DNA from: Sweltsa coloradensis
Taxonomy: Eukaryota; Arthropoda; Insecta; Plecoptera; Chloroperlidae
Length of the DNA: 64,000 nt
Direction of reading: 5' to 3'
Assembly: GCA_024449915.1 (NCBI GenBank)
Contig: JAMZAV010000978.1
Location: 229,938-293,937, forward strand
Shown here: positions 46,160 through 55,885 of the stretch, piece by piece
How positions within the stretch are numbered: position 1 is the stretch's first letter
Layout of the letters: every line of letters begins with the position of its first letter
Program-made: the position numbers and the translations under genes
The notes under the pieces: generated by a model
Told to the model about the DNA's origin: nothing
Databases searched by the model: none
What the model saw: only the letters and a program-made list of their open reading frames with translations

Positions 46160-47620
46160 TGTAGTGTATTTGATTGTTGTAACTTGTTAGTTGGTACCTC
46201 CGATAAAAAAGTAGTCCGTCTATAGAACCTGAAGCGTGTCTTGGTCAGTTATTACATTGGGAACAAGGATGGGACTTGTTAAATCAGGAACCACGAGAAG
46301 CATTGCCAGAAGTGTTAAATCGGAGTCGTAATCATTCAATTAGTAAGTAGTAAAAATCATTCAATTGAAATGACCGACAGTGCGTCAATCAAACCATTTG
46401 TGATGGGGGTGGACCGAACGCTCACAGCCCAGAGATGGGATAAGTGGATGAGAGCGTTCGACCTTGGAGGAGGAGGAGTGGAGTGAAGTGAAGTGAAGGA
46501 GTGGAGGGAGAAGCCGTGCAAGATATCTGGTCAAGCCGAGAACGAAACCGCCGCGCAGTTCGTGACACATCTAAAAAGCTTGAGTGTACACTGTAACTTT
46601 GGAGACAGGGAAAATGATAGCATAATGGACCAACTTCTGGAAAAATCATTGTTGCCGGAAGTGCGGCGTGATCTCATCAAGAAGGGTGATTTTTTGACAG
46701 TCGAGAAAGCTCTAACGATAGGTCGAGCAATCGAGAGCACTAGGCTCCAAAAAACCAATCAGGAGTCGGCACAATTAGGCGCCATCGCACGAGTGTCGTA
46801 CCCTAGCGGTAGCAATCGGAACAAAGGAGGTAAACAAACCAGGGATGCCAACAAACTGACGTGTTACCAATGCGGGTCAAGAGGTCACTTCGCAAGAAGT
46901 GAACAGTGTCCAGCAAGGGGAAAAAACTGCACTAAATGCGGCCTAGAAGGGCATTTCCAAGAGGTTTGACAAACCAAAGGGCGGAAACACACACAGGGCG
47001 ACCAACACCAGGAAGGAAAAGTAAGAGTTCAGTGAATGAAGAAGAAGAATTCACATTTGCAGTCAATTCCAGGGGCGCCGACTACGTGGGTGCTCAGGGG
47101 CTGAAGCAACCCTAAGATTATTTACCGAAACAGCCGATCACATCCCTACTTTGACGTGGAAGGAGGTCATGGTCATCGGAGGTCGGACCGTCGGAGGATC
47201 GACGTAATGCCAGGTAGGCCTAATCAGTTTTTGCCTCCGGCGGCTGGGGATTTGCCCCAGGCCCCAGCTGCCCCACGAAAGTACTTGGCGAGCGAAAATT
47301 CGCGTTGGCGAGTGCGACTTACACTTAATTTTTTAGGGTTGGAATCATTATCGTTAATCTTCAAATAGTAATTAAATTAGTGTAGTGTAATTGTTACTTT
47401 CAATTTAAAGTTTTCAATTAGTATTACGCCTAGTTAAACTATCATTGCTTAGCATTTAAAATAACTCTTAAACAACAAGAAGGACATTATCAAGAAGAAA
47501 GACTTTTCATCATAACCATATAAAAAAAAAGGGAGGCGTAGCAAATTTAATAGTTGTAACTTGTAATTTGGTACCTCCAAATAAAAGTAGTCCATCTATA
47601 GTACCTGAAGCATGTCTTGG
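46160..47620 (+). mobile_element. Short-LTR retroelement, gag only
   Basis: Two ~85-bp direct repeats at 46160-46244 and about 47537-47620 share TTGTAACTTG, TTGGTACCTCC, AAGTAGTCC, TCTATAG and ACCTGAAGC. The second is preceded by AAAAAAAAAGGGAGG, a typical polypurine tract. Between them is a gag gene but no protease, reverse transcriptase or integrase. About 47070-47350 contains CAGGGGCGCCGACTACGTGG, which I read as the end of a hAT-like MITE inserted inside. Confidence 0.6.
46370..46969 (+). pseudogene. Gypsy-type Gag with two zinc knuckles
   Basis: ATG at 46370. Reads MTDSASIKPFVMGVDRTLTA, KWMRAFDLGGGG, then one TGA (46484-46486) inside an AGTGA-type simple repeat, and resumes in the same frame with GQAENETAAQFVTHLKSLSV, LLPEVRRDLIKKGDF and two nucleocapsid-type knuckles: CYQCGSRGHFARSEQC (CX2CX4HX5C, slightly aberrant) and CTKCGLEGHF, which is truncated before its last cysteine. 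Gag packages the RNA of Ty3/gypsy elements. The copy is inactive. Confidence 0.75.
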
Positions 47621-47657
47621 TATATATATATGTACTTTAGATAGAAATTAAAAAAGT

Positions 47658-47728
47658 GACTACACCGGGGTATGAACCCGGGACCTTAGCTTACCGGGCT
47701 ATGCTCTTACCAACTGAGCTATGCGGCC
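47658..47728 (-). tRNA. tRNA-like sequence (degenerate)
   Basis: Minus strand GGCCGCATAGCTCAGTTGGT (A box) and GGGTTCATACCCCGG (B box with a perfect 5-bp T stem), then TGTAGTC pairing six of seven with the 5' GGCCGCA (two G-T pairs). The anticodon loop CCGGTAA would give GGT (Thr), but the invariant T before the anticodon is absent. It is flanked by ATCTAAAGTACT and its complement and by (TA)n, so it is more likely a mobile tRNA-derived segment than a working tRNA. Confidence 0.5.
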
Positions 47729-47960
47729 ACCAATCTAAAGTACTAACATAACAGCGTCATAGTCGCCTACTATAAAACCAAGGTAAAACATATATATATA
47801 TGAATATATGGTTTTTAAGCATAAGCCCGCTTTAAGGACATAGTTATTGATTGATAGCAGTTGTCGAAAAAGTTTATATATATATATATATATATGATAA
47901 AAACAAGGATCTTGGGTAAAACCGCGTCGAAAATAAGATGAACCAGGGCAGAACCTGGGC

Positions 47961-48005
47961 GTCCACCGACGTTTCGTCTGTACTAGGTCAGACATTTTCA
48001 AGGTT
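47961..48005 (-). ncRNA. Hammerhead-like motif 1
   Basis: The minus strand reads CTTGAAAAT, then stem GTCTG...CAGAC, then GAAACGTC. The stem followed by GAAAC fits the helix II-GAAA part of a hammerhead ribozyme. The upstream core departs from CUGANGA. Such motifs accompany Penelope-like elements, whose GIY-YIG domain lies 200 bp away on the same strand. Confidence 0.35.
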
Positions 48006-48213
48006 GACTGTGACTCTACGGAGGTTGGAGTCACAGTGGTTGGCAAGCACGCAGCGCCCGCCTTATATAGCCTCGGCTGAAGGTGCAGGGCGGCGAGGTT
48101 ATACAGAAAATAGGTGCGGGGCGGCGAGGTCATATCGTGAAAAGGTGCGGGGCGGCGATGTCATATCGAAAAAATATACAGATGGTGGCAATTGAGAAAC
48201 AAAATAGCACAGC

Positions 48214-48669
48214 TTACTGTAGTGAAACCTTTTTAGTCCGGCTTCTTGTCATAGGGCCTGATTGGTTGTCTTTTGAAATGTTATTCGTGCTTAGAATTAT
48301 GGAATCTGAAATTTGCACCACCTCTGAGGGATTTGGCTGAATAGGTCTACGGACTACATTTCGAGGCATGAGTGCAGGTTTCCAAGCAAGAGGGAGGCTC
48401 TGGCTATCATCTCTTTTGTTCATGTTATTTGGCCGTTTCTCAATTTCCACAGATTCACGGATAATACGTGGCTTGAGCTGTTGTACAGGGCAAATAGTTT
48501 TTGTTTTGTCAAAATCTATCACATGCGAGTAAGCTTTAGCATGTTGAGCCAGGGCTGATTTCTTGTCACCTGCTTTCACAGCATTAGAGTGTTCATTTAT
48601 CCTCACTGCTATGCGTCTGCCTGTTTGGCCTATGTACGTTTGATCGCAGTCGCCACAGGGAACAACAAT

Positions 48670-48704
<35 letters not shown>

Positions 48705-48710
48705 CACGTA
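48214..48710 (-). pseudogene. Penelope-like element GIY-YIG endonuclease domain
   Basis: The minus strand reads WIVVPCGDCDQTYIGQTGRR, IAVRINEHSNAVKAGDKKSA, LAQHAKAYSHVIDFDKTKTI, then a C-terminal tail ending SRTKKVSLQ. The CGDCDQTYIGQTGR...R..EH layout matches GIY-YIG endonucleases at the end of Penelope-like retroelement proteins. The reverse transcriptase that should precede it is missing: upstream the frame runs into (TA)n at about 48670-48700. An orphan 3' remnant. Confidence 0.75.
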
Positions 48711-48731
48711 GGTTTTCACGAACAGTCATAG

Positions 48732-48835
48732 ATACATCCAAATTTGGTTTTAGGGTTTTTGTTCGTGTATTTCCTGCCTGCTAGAGAGAAGAGGAAATAC
48801 ACGAACAAAAACCCTAAAACCAAATTTTGATGTAT
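48732..48835. repeat. 43-bp inverted repeat hairpin
   Basis: Arms 48732-48774 and 48793-48835 share GGTTTTAGGGTTTTTGTTCG and its complement with about two mismatches and an 18-base loop. It lies directly outside the hAT target duplication and next to (TA)n. Confidence 0.85.
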
Positions 48836-48847
48836 ATATACTATACA

Positions 48848-51668
48848 TAGGGTGACCATAATCCTAAAAGTAAAAACCGGGACACATGTACTTCGCCCCA
48901 GCCGCCGGAGGCGAAAAATTTTTGGGGTAATTTTTCCCCCAAGATAGCCTGTAGTGAGATCTGAGACAGGTTGGGTTGGGGGTTGGCCTTTGCTTTGAGA
49001 GTGTGGTGCAAGTAGAAAAGTCAGGTTTCAGCAAATGATAAATAGGCGCAATGACTGACGCCGACGAGACACTCGACCCTTGATTGTTCCAACCCGCTCG
49101 CGGCTCGCCGACAAAGCATTTAAGTCACTTTTGGTTGCTTTTACACTGGATATGGAGGATAATAATTTAACAAAATATGAAATAACTTAACAGTTTTCAA
49201 TGAAGAATGCATCTCATAATTTTTATTTTATTTATATGAATAAATTGTGTGAATGTTTATTATACATTTTATTCTGTAGGAAGCCTAATTAACTTCAGTT
49301 CCACTTGTTGATGGCGCAGTTTCCTTATCTTCATTCTTGTACTTTTCAGATGCCCTTGCCAATGGGAAAAGGGCTTTCTTATTTTCTAAAACATAGTTAT
49401 GGAACTCAGTACAACTTAATTTGAAATTTGTTAGGCATTGAAGAATCGCCTCTACCATACTCAGTTCCATTCTGTTCCTTTCGTCGGTCCATTGAATGTT
49501 CATCAGGGAGAATATTCTCTCGACGTTAGCGTTATGTGCTGGTATACAAAAAATAAACTCACAAATACGCAGCAATTCCGAGTATTGTTCTTCAAACTCA
49601 CATTGTTGAAGAATCAACAACCACTTTTCGTGGGCTAATTTCTTCTTCCAAGATTCTTTGTTGTCCTTTATCTCTTTTCCTGTGATTCGTTTTACAATGG
49701 GGAATTGGTCAAACAACAAAACGTCATCAACTTCCCGCCCAATGGTTTTTAAGTGAATGCAGGTTGCTTCAACTTCAGCCCATTCCGGAATATTGTTTAG
49801 CAGCATCCATGAAAAACATGAAAATTTTGAAAGTGGACGAATCCATTTTTGTAAGTATTCGTACGAAGTACTGTAGAAATCTTTCACCTCAGCTTCGAAC
49901 TTTTTGCTCATTGTTGTAGTTACCTCATCTCTCTGCAGTATAGATTTTACAATTACGGGCATGAAAACAGCATCTCTCCTGTTCTTGACGCTATCTAAAG
50001 TCGCATCTAGAATGTCAACCACTTCTATAATGCTCTTTTTTGCACCTTCAATCTTAAGAGTCTGATTCTTGAACAAAGTCAGCTGACTGTGAATTAGCCA
50101 TAAGTACGCTTCACTTAGTGGGTTATTAAAGAAAGATGTGATGATTGCAGGAGATTTCTCTTCCGACAGAAAATGCGATTTGAGAGTATCATACATACCC
50201 AATATTCTGTTGACAGCAGGATACAGGAATAGCCATCGCGTCTTGGAATGAGACATTAAGCCATGGTATTCAGTTTCAACAAATTCACGGAACTCTTTTA
50301 GTCACTCAGTTCGCACAGTGTAAATAGAAAAGTATGTAAATAGTTTTACAACAATAACCTCAACGTCACAAGATAGAATGTCAGCAGATGTTTGCATTGT
50401 GTTGTGCATTATGTGAGCTGGGTATCCAACTCCTTCAAGGTTTATATTTACCTTATCCTTTAGTTTCGTGAAAACATTGTTGGTTCCTCGGCGGTTGAGA
50501 CCTCCGAAATTGGTGTTACAATTATCGCCACCGAATGCAACACAGTTCTCTTTCTTTAGCTTACTACTATAATAGTGTCAATACAGTAGTTTGCAATTGT
50601 TTGCGAGGTTTCATTTGTAAGTGAGCTTACTTTAATAAGTTTGGATTCAACTCCCGTATCTTTGTTAAAGTATTGCACTAAAAGAGGAAAAAGTTTCTCA
50701 GCTTTGTGATTACTTGCATCAGTAGCAACGCTATAACAGGAACTTTTCTTGATGTCAGCGATTGCGTCATTGACGCATTGGGGCCCTATAACACTTTTAA
50801 TTAGAGCACTAGTCTTCGTTCTGGCAGATGAATATTTAGAGGCAATTTGCGAATCACTAAATATAATGTGGAATAAATTATTCCCACAATCAGCGGATCT
50901 GAACGAGTGGTGATGTTTTATAGTGTGGTAGGCCATTGTCAGCTCTGCAGCAGTAACATTGTCCTCTTCTGCAGTCCCCTTTTTTACCACGTAATTATCC
51001 ATACAGCTCGTAGCTGTCCTACCTTCCACTGAAGTACACACACGGGACTTATGTTTTTTGGATTTGATGTGGTCATTAATATCAGATCGACCACCGTGAC
51101 CAATGTTTAAGAAGCAATTACAAATCTTGCACTCGATTTCGTCGTCATACCTTCCTTTCTTAATGAAGTGCCACTCGGCCGAATATTTTTCTTGAAACGA
51201 ACATTTCCGTTTCGGTTTCGGCATAATGCTTCCTACTCACACGGCACAATATCACTGACAGACACAACACAACCGAACATTAGCTCAATCAGAGCGAGAC
51301 TGACGAAACAACCCCGCGTGCACTGCACAGTAGGATAGCCTCTGCCTAGGCTGTCTCAAGGTTGCAACTTGCGACTCGAGAGTGGAGTGGGTTGGGCGGG
51401 CGGCGAGCGCGGCCTCTTTGTCGCGTCTCGCGTTGCAAGAATACTCGGTTGTCTGCTGCGCGAGTGGTTACTTTTAAAAAAGAACGGCGCTTCGCGCTCA
51501 AAGAATACTGAAAAGTGAAAATTAATGAATTTTCACCGAAAATAGGAGATTTTATTTCTTGTGACAAATCCGGGACAAAAAGGTGTCCCGAAAGCATTTT
51601 TCGGGACACCGGGACGAGAGGTTGAATTCCGGGACAATCCCGGTTTTCCGGGACGGATGGTCACCCTA
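48848..51668 (-). mobile_element. Near-complete hAT transposon
   Basis: 2.8 kb. Terminal inverted repeats start TAGGGTGACCATAAT at the left and TAGGGTGACCATCCG inward from the right, both followed by CCGGGAC-type motifs. The perfect 8-bp target duplication ACTATACA lies at 48840-48847 and 51669-51676. It carries one transposase gene on the minus strand. The target site is the (TA)n-rich Penelope mosaic inside the 18.7-kb COG5 intron. Confidence 0.9.
49285..51224 (-). pseudogene. hAT transposase (one frameshift, one stop)
   Basis: Cuts and rejoins the element ends. ATG at 51224. The N-terminus is basic (MPKPKRKCSF) with a BED-type zinc finger, CKIC...HIKSKKH (residues about 33-59). The middle holds SCYSVATDASNHKAEKLFPL, in which the D of TDAS is the likely first catalytic residue. 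The frame breaks near 50560 and resumes with ENCVAFGGDNCNTNFGG and HIMHNTMQTSADIL. An in-frame TGA at 50302-50304 follows, then MSHSKTRWLFLYPAVNRILG and the C-terminal hAT dimerisation block IPAHNANVERIFSLMN. The stop is at 49285. Only two lesions over about 640 codons indicate recent activity. Confidence 0.85.
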
Positions 51669-51720
51669 ACTATACATATATATATATGTTTTGTCTTAAG
51701 CTTTCGTGATCCATGGTTAA

Positions 51721-51888
51721 TGTTTTAAGCATCTTTACGGTAAATAATCACGCACAGTATTATAGAAATTTTTTTTTTTCCCTTCCCTTGAAAATGGAAA
51801 CATAGTTTTTCTGAAACGTTGGGATTAAAAGTTATTTTCTATAATAGGCTACTGTGCGTGATTATTTACCGTAAAGATACTTAAAACA
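51721..51888. repeat. 39-bp inverted repeat
   Basis: TGTTTTAAGCATCTTTACGG through CACGCACAGTA (51721-51759) is mirrored at 51850-51888 with one or two differences, around a 90-base loop containing CTGAAACGTTGGG. (TA)n flanks both ends. Confidence 0.8.
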
Positions 51889-51903
51889 TATATATATATA
51901 TAT

Positions 51904-52152
51904 AATCAACGTGGATAGAGATAGGAGTCAACAGCTTACCTGAAATAAGTTTGTGTATATTTTTATCTGTGTTCAACTATGGCAGCCACCTCTACATCTC
52001 AGGTAAGCTGTTGACTCCTATCTCTATCCACGTTGATTATACCTAGCCTGTTGGCAACTACCTATTATTATATATATATATAAAATACAGAGCCATATTT
52101 ATATTCTTTGTGAAATGTTTTTTGTCCTGTCTGTTGTGGTTTTTTAAATTGT
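51904..52152 (+). repeat. 249-bp block with 40-bp hairpin, copy 1
   Basis: Contains a perfect 40-bp inverted repeat (51904-51943 and 51999-52038; GTGGATAGAGATAGGAGTCA) around a 55-base loop. The whole block is repeated at 52481-52729 without a length change. Preceded by (TA)n and followed by (TA)n. Confidence 0.9.
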
Positions 52153-52195
52153 ATATATATATATATAGCAGAGAGGCAAGCCCGGTCCTGTCATA

Positions 52196-52230
52196 ACCTG
52201 AAGATGCTGGAGGATATTCCAGCGAAACGT
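52196..52230 (+). ncRNA. Hammerhead-like motif 2
   Basis: CTGAAGA (52198-52204, fits CUGANGA), stem GCTGG/CCAGC (52206-52210 and 52219-52223), then GAAAC (52224-52228). This order is that of the hammerhead core between helices I, II and III. I could not pair helix I or III convincingly, so self-cleavage is uncertain. It lies in the Penelope-like region. Confidence 0.5.
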
Positions 52231-52480
52231 TGTTTTAAAAGGTATGTACCACCACCTAACAAACACTACACGTGGACGAAAACCCCAAAACCCGATACTA
52301 CATATATATATATATATATAAGGTAACAACTTTAAATTAGCTACAGTTGTCATCAGCAGGTGAAAAGTTTTGTCGCCCCCAGCCCTTCAGGCTGGGCTTT
52401 ATGTTCTCTATGCTTTCCCAACCTGTCAACCCTTCTCCAATCTAAACATATTATATTATATATAATATATATATATATAT

Positions 52481-52729
52481 AATCAACGTGGATAGAGATA
52501 GGAGTCAACAGCTTACCTGAAATAAGTTTGTGTATATTTTTATCTGTGTTCAACTATGGCAGCCACCTCTACATCTCAGGTAAGCTGTTGACTCCTATCT
52601 CTATCCACGTTGATTATACCTAGCCTGTTGGCAACTACCTATTATTATATATATATATAAAATACAGAGCCATATTTATATTCTTTGTGAAATGTTTTTT
52701 GTCCTGTCTGTTGTGGTTTTTTAAATTGT
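52481..52729 (+). repeat. 249-bp block with 40-bp hairpin, copy 2
   Basis: Same sequence as 51904-52152, offset by 577 bp, including the 40-bp inverted repeat (arms 52481-52520 and 52576-52615). Here it is followed by TAGTTTGATAAAGACTCC instead of (TA)n. Confidence 0.9.
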
Positions 52730-52732
52730 TAG

Positions 52733-52768
52733 TTTGATAAAGACTCCTGTAAAGGATTCGAAATATCA
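52733..52768 (+). ncRNA. Hammerhead-like motif 3
   Basis: TTTGATAAAGA, a short stem TCCT/AGGA and CGAAATATCA resemble a degenerate hammerhead core directly after the second 249-bp block. Weaker than motif 2. Sequence 52770-53485 has no gene. Confidence 0.3.
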
Positions 52769-53485
52769 CATTTTAAATAAAAATATTAATAACAGTGGAA
52801 AGTCCAATGATTTTTATTTACAATGTCTTGGTCGTAATTGCATGTGGGTTTTCACCGTTTTTGTTTTAATGCCCGAGTAAGCCTACCTTCACTTTATTTT
52901 TATGCTGCTTTATGCTGCTCAATTTTTTTAAATTTCTTCCCCATACTTGCTTAACCTCAAATCCTCCAACTGCATCATGTGTTATTTTTGGCGGGAAATG
53001 TGTCATGCTCAGCGTTCTTACCTTAGTATCACAATTTCACATGCTTTTCTTTGGTATTCAATACTAGCCCTACCAGATAATGTAAGATGACCAACCTAAA
53101 TCATGAATAGTAGGTTAGGTACTTACAAATAGAAAATATTTGAAAATTTTCTAAAAAAAAATTATTTGCTAACATTAGACCTGTGATAGATATAATGAAT
53201 GACCTTGACCTGTATTCCTATTGGCACTATGATTTGATTATCAAACTTAAACTTAAAGTAATAATGAAACAACAATTTCCAGCACTCAGACAAAAAGTTA
53301 TACAAATATCGCATCGATACCGGTACCGCATCGATTGTTGCAATACAACAATGAAATTTCGGACAAACATCGGATTACTTCTGACAAACAAAAGCAAGTG
53401 ACAGCTATCAAGCAAGGCCTATCTTTCTAACATCTATCAATTAAACTGTTCTGTGGAAAGCCATGACATTCAAGTCGTGTACAAA

Positions 53486-53934
53486 CAGGGGTCGAAATTA
53501 ACGCTCGCCCGAGGCTAGTGAAACTTTGCTCGGGCTAGTAAAAATCTCATTTCACTAGCCCGACAGGCGAGTACTTTTCCAGAGTTCCCAATTGCCGTTC
53601 AAAAAATCTTAATATTTCGCAACGATATCCTTACGTGTTTCCAATAGAAGTGCGCTAACTTGTTTGAAAAATCGTTCTAAATATGTAACCAAAATAAAAA
53701 TCACTTAATTTAGGCCAAAATTATTAATATTATGGTGAAAATTCGTTTTCGGTTCACACCCACACGTCAAACCCGACGAATATTGTGACTTAAAACATTC
53801 ACGTATGCTTGTTTTTACATTATATAGGCCTAACTTATTTGATTGCGGGCATGTAAAAATGCTCTCGGGCTAGAAGACTATTGTTGCCATTAGCCCAAAG
53901 GGCTAGTGGCAAAAAAAGTTAATTTCGACCTCTG
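53486..53934. mobile_element. hAT-like MITE
   Basis: Ends CAGGGGTCGAAATTAACGC and CAGAGGTCGAAATTAACTT (inward from the right). Flanks TGTACAAA (53478-53485) and TGTACAAG (53935-53942) match at seven of eight positions. CTCGGGCTAG/CTAGCCCGA motifs are repeated inside. Non-coding. Confidence 0.8.
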
Positions 53935-54190
53935 TGTACAAGTTAAAATTAATATGCCTATTTGATTTTATTGTAACAACGGTTGCAATTTTGCTAAAAT
54001 TTGTTCAAAATGTCTCTTTATTTTAATGACGATAAACATCAATATATTTACATCCAGTTTCTCAGCAAAAAATGTCTCAAAACTAATGATAACACCAGCG
54101 CCAGTGCTGCTCTCCCACAGCAGGCATTCAAGAAACGTCGCTTCCGCTCCAATCGGGTCCTATGCTATTATTTTGATACAAGGTAATATA

Positions 54191-54625
54191 GTGTGGCTCG
54201 TTGGTCTTGTGGTTAGCGTATCTGCTTCCAATGCAGAAGGTCCAGGGTTCGATTCCCGTCAAAGTCAGAAGTTTTTTAACTTCTGATTTGGACTTAAGTC
54301 CATCAGTTCATGTCTTAGGAGTTTGTAAACGGTGACTTTGGAGCCGTCCTAGCAACGAAGCACATAATAAATTCAGAGTTGTTCTGAATCGGTCTTGTTG
54401 ATTCTGGCGTTGATCCGCGGGTGTTGGCACTGTCCATACCACTGATTGCTATATTTCCTATTAAAAATATCGATCTTTGGTTGGTTATCGCTCACTCGTC
54501 GATTGCCTCGGGGCCTACAGGGTTGGCTTGGTCGCTTTGATTTACTGTCCTCCACTGAAAATCAGTTACCTATATAACTGAGTGGGTAGACTCTAAATAC
54601 AATTTATTTATTTATTTTATTTAAT
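54191..54625 (+). mobile_element. tRNA-Gly-derived SINE, best copy
   Basis: The tRNA-Gly-like head at 54191-54264 has A box TGGTCTTGTGGTTAGCG, anticodon arm TCTGC TTCCAAT GCAGA (anticodon TCC), B box GGTTCGATTCC, then AAGTCAGAAGTT and its complement AACTTCTGATTT, a body with CATACCACTGATTGCTATAT and GAAAATCAGTTACCTATATA, and a (TTTA)n tail. Polymerase III transcription from the internal boxes is expected for such elements. Confidence 0.8.
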
Positions 54626-54794
54626 CAAATTGCTTTTCACTGTTGTATTTGTGTATAGGTCTTTGGATGTAATTATGTTTGCTGGGAGGGTATTGTAATT
54701 ATACTGTAATAGCCCAGAGGTTACAGCTGAAGAATGCAGATGTTTTCGTCTCACGTGGTAGAGGTGGGGGGAGTATGAATGTGCTGCAAAGGGA

Positions 54795-55885
54795 ATGTCC
54801 AACGAACAAGCTTCCATAATGTCACAATACTGCAACAAAAACCTCCTTTCTATTCAACCGTCAAAAACGGTGTATTTAAATTTCCACTCACAAGTAATTG
54901 GATCCACCGAAAGCCTCCTCATTCGCATCTCATCTAAGAGCATTGCCTGCTCTGACGGGCCCTCAAGTTCCTGGGTCTACATATGACTGACACCCTTGAT
55001 TGGACAGACCACATAGACGCTGTTTGCTCAAAGATAAAGAGTGGTTGTTTCCTCCTCAGAAGAATAAAAGCCCTAGTCAACCACAACGTCCTTATTCTCA
55101 TATACCATGCTCACATCCACTCACACATATCGTACGGACTTATTTTCTGGGGAAACTCGCCACAAGCTATAAGAGTTTTTAGATTACAAAAACGGGCCAT
55201 TCGAATTATAGTAGGAGCCTCTTGGCGTACCTCGTGTAGAAATATCTTTCCTACCCAAAAAATCTTGACCTTAGCAAGTACTTTAATACAAACTTGCAGC
55301 AGTCTTTATCAAATCAAACCCTCACCTCTTCAAATTAAACTCAACAATTCATGACCATGATACACGATCACAATCAAAAATTCATGTCCCAACTCACAAT
55401 ACAACGCGTTTCTCCAAAGGACCTCATTACCAATGTCTAACAATCTACAATCATCTACCACCAGAAATTAAAAACATACAATCACTAGACTCTTTCAAAT
55501 ACACATTGAAATCATTTCTAATAGAGCATTGCTTCTACACAATCAATGAATACCTTCATCCAGCTGACTTTTAACTTAATTTAGTGCGCCCGGACATACA
55601 AATACCCCATCCATAGCTTTACACTCAACTTTCCTTCACATTCCTGACACTTGTGCGTATGAACATGAATATAATTGAAAATAATGCAATTCAAGACAAA
55701 AAATAAGTACCTATTATGTATAGAAATAGAAGGGAAGATATTATGAAATGTATATTTTTATGTATAATTTTATAAGTTAACAATGTATGTATTATCTTAC
55801 CATAGGTTAGGCTATTCACTTTCTCCATTAAGAGTTATACTTGTGCAATGTACCAGTCAAGGTGAATAAAATTATTATTATTATT
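54795..55885 (+). pseudogene. LINE ORF2 C-terminal region
   Basis: Reads NKNLLSIQPSKTVYLNFHSQ, then LDWTDHIDAVCSKIKSGCFL, LRRIKALVNHNVLILIYHAH, LIFWGNSPQAIRVFRLQKRA and IRIIVGASWRTSCRNIF. The frame is lost near 54975 and after 55350, with LPPEIKNIQSLDSFKYTLK-like residues in another frame. It ends with AATAAAATTATTATTATTATT, a microsatellite-type LINE tail. Probably CR1/jockey-group. Opposite in strand to COG5. Confidence 0.7.

Noticed and set aside
46385..46649. Minus-strand frames opposite gag
   Set aside because: Antisense shadows of the gag gene and its simple repeat.
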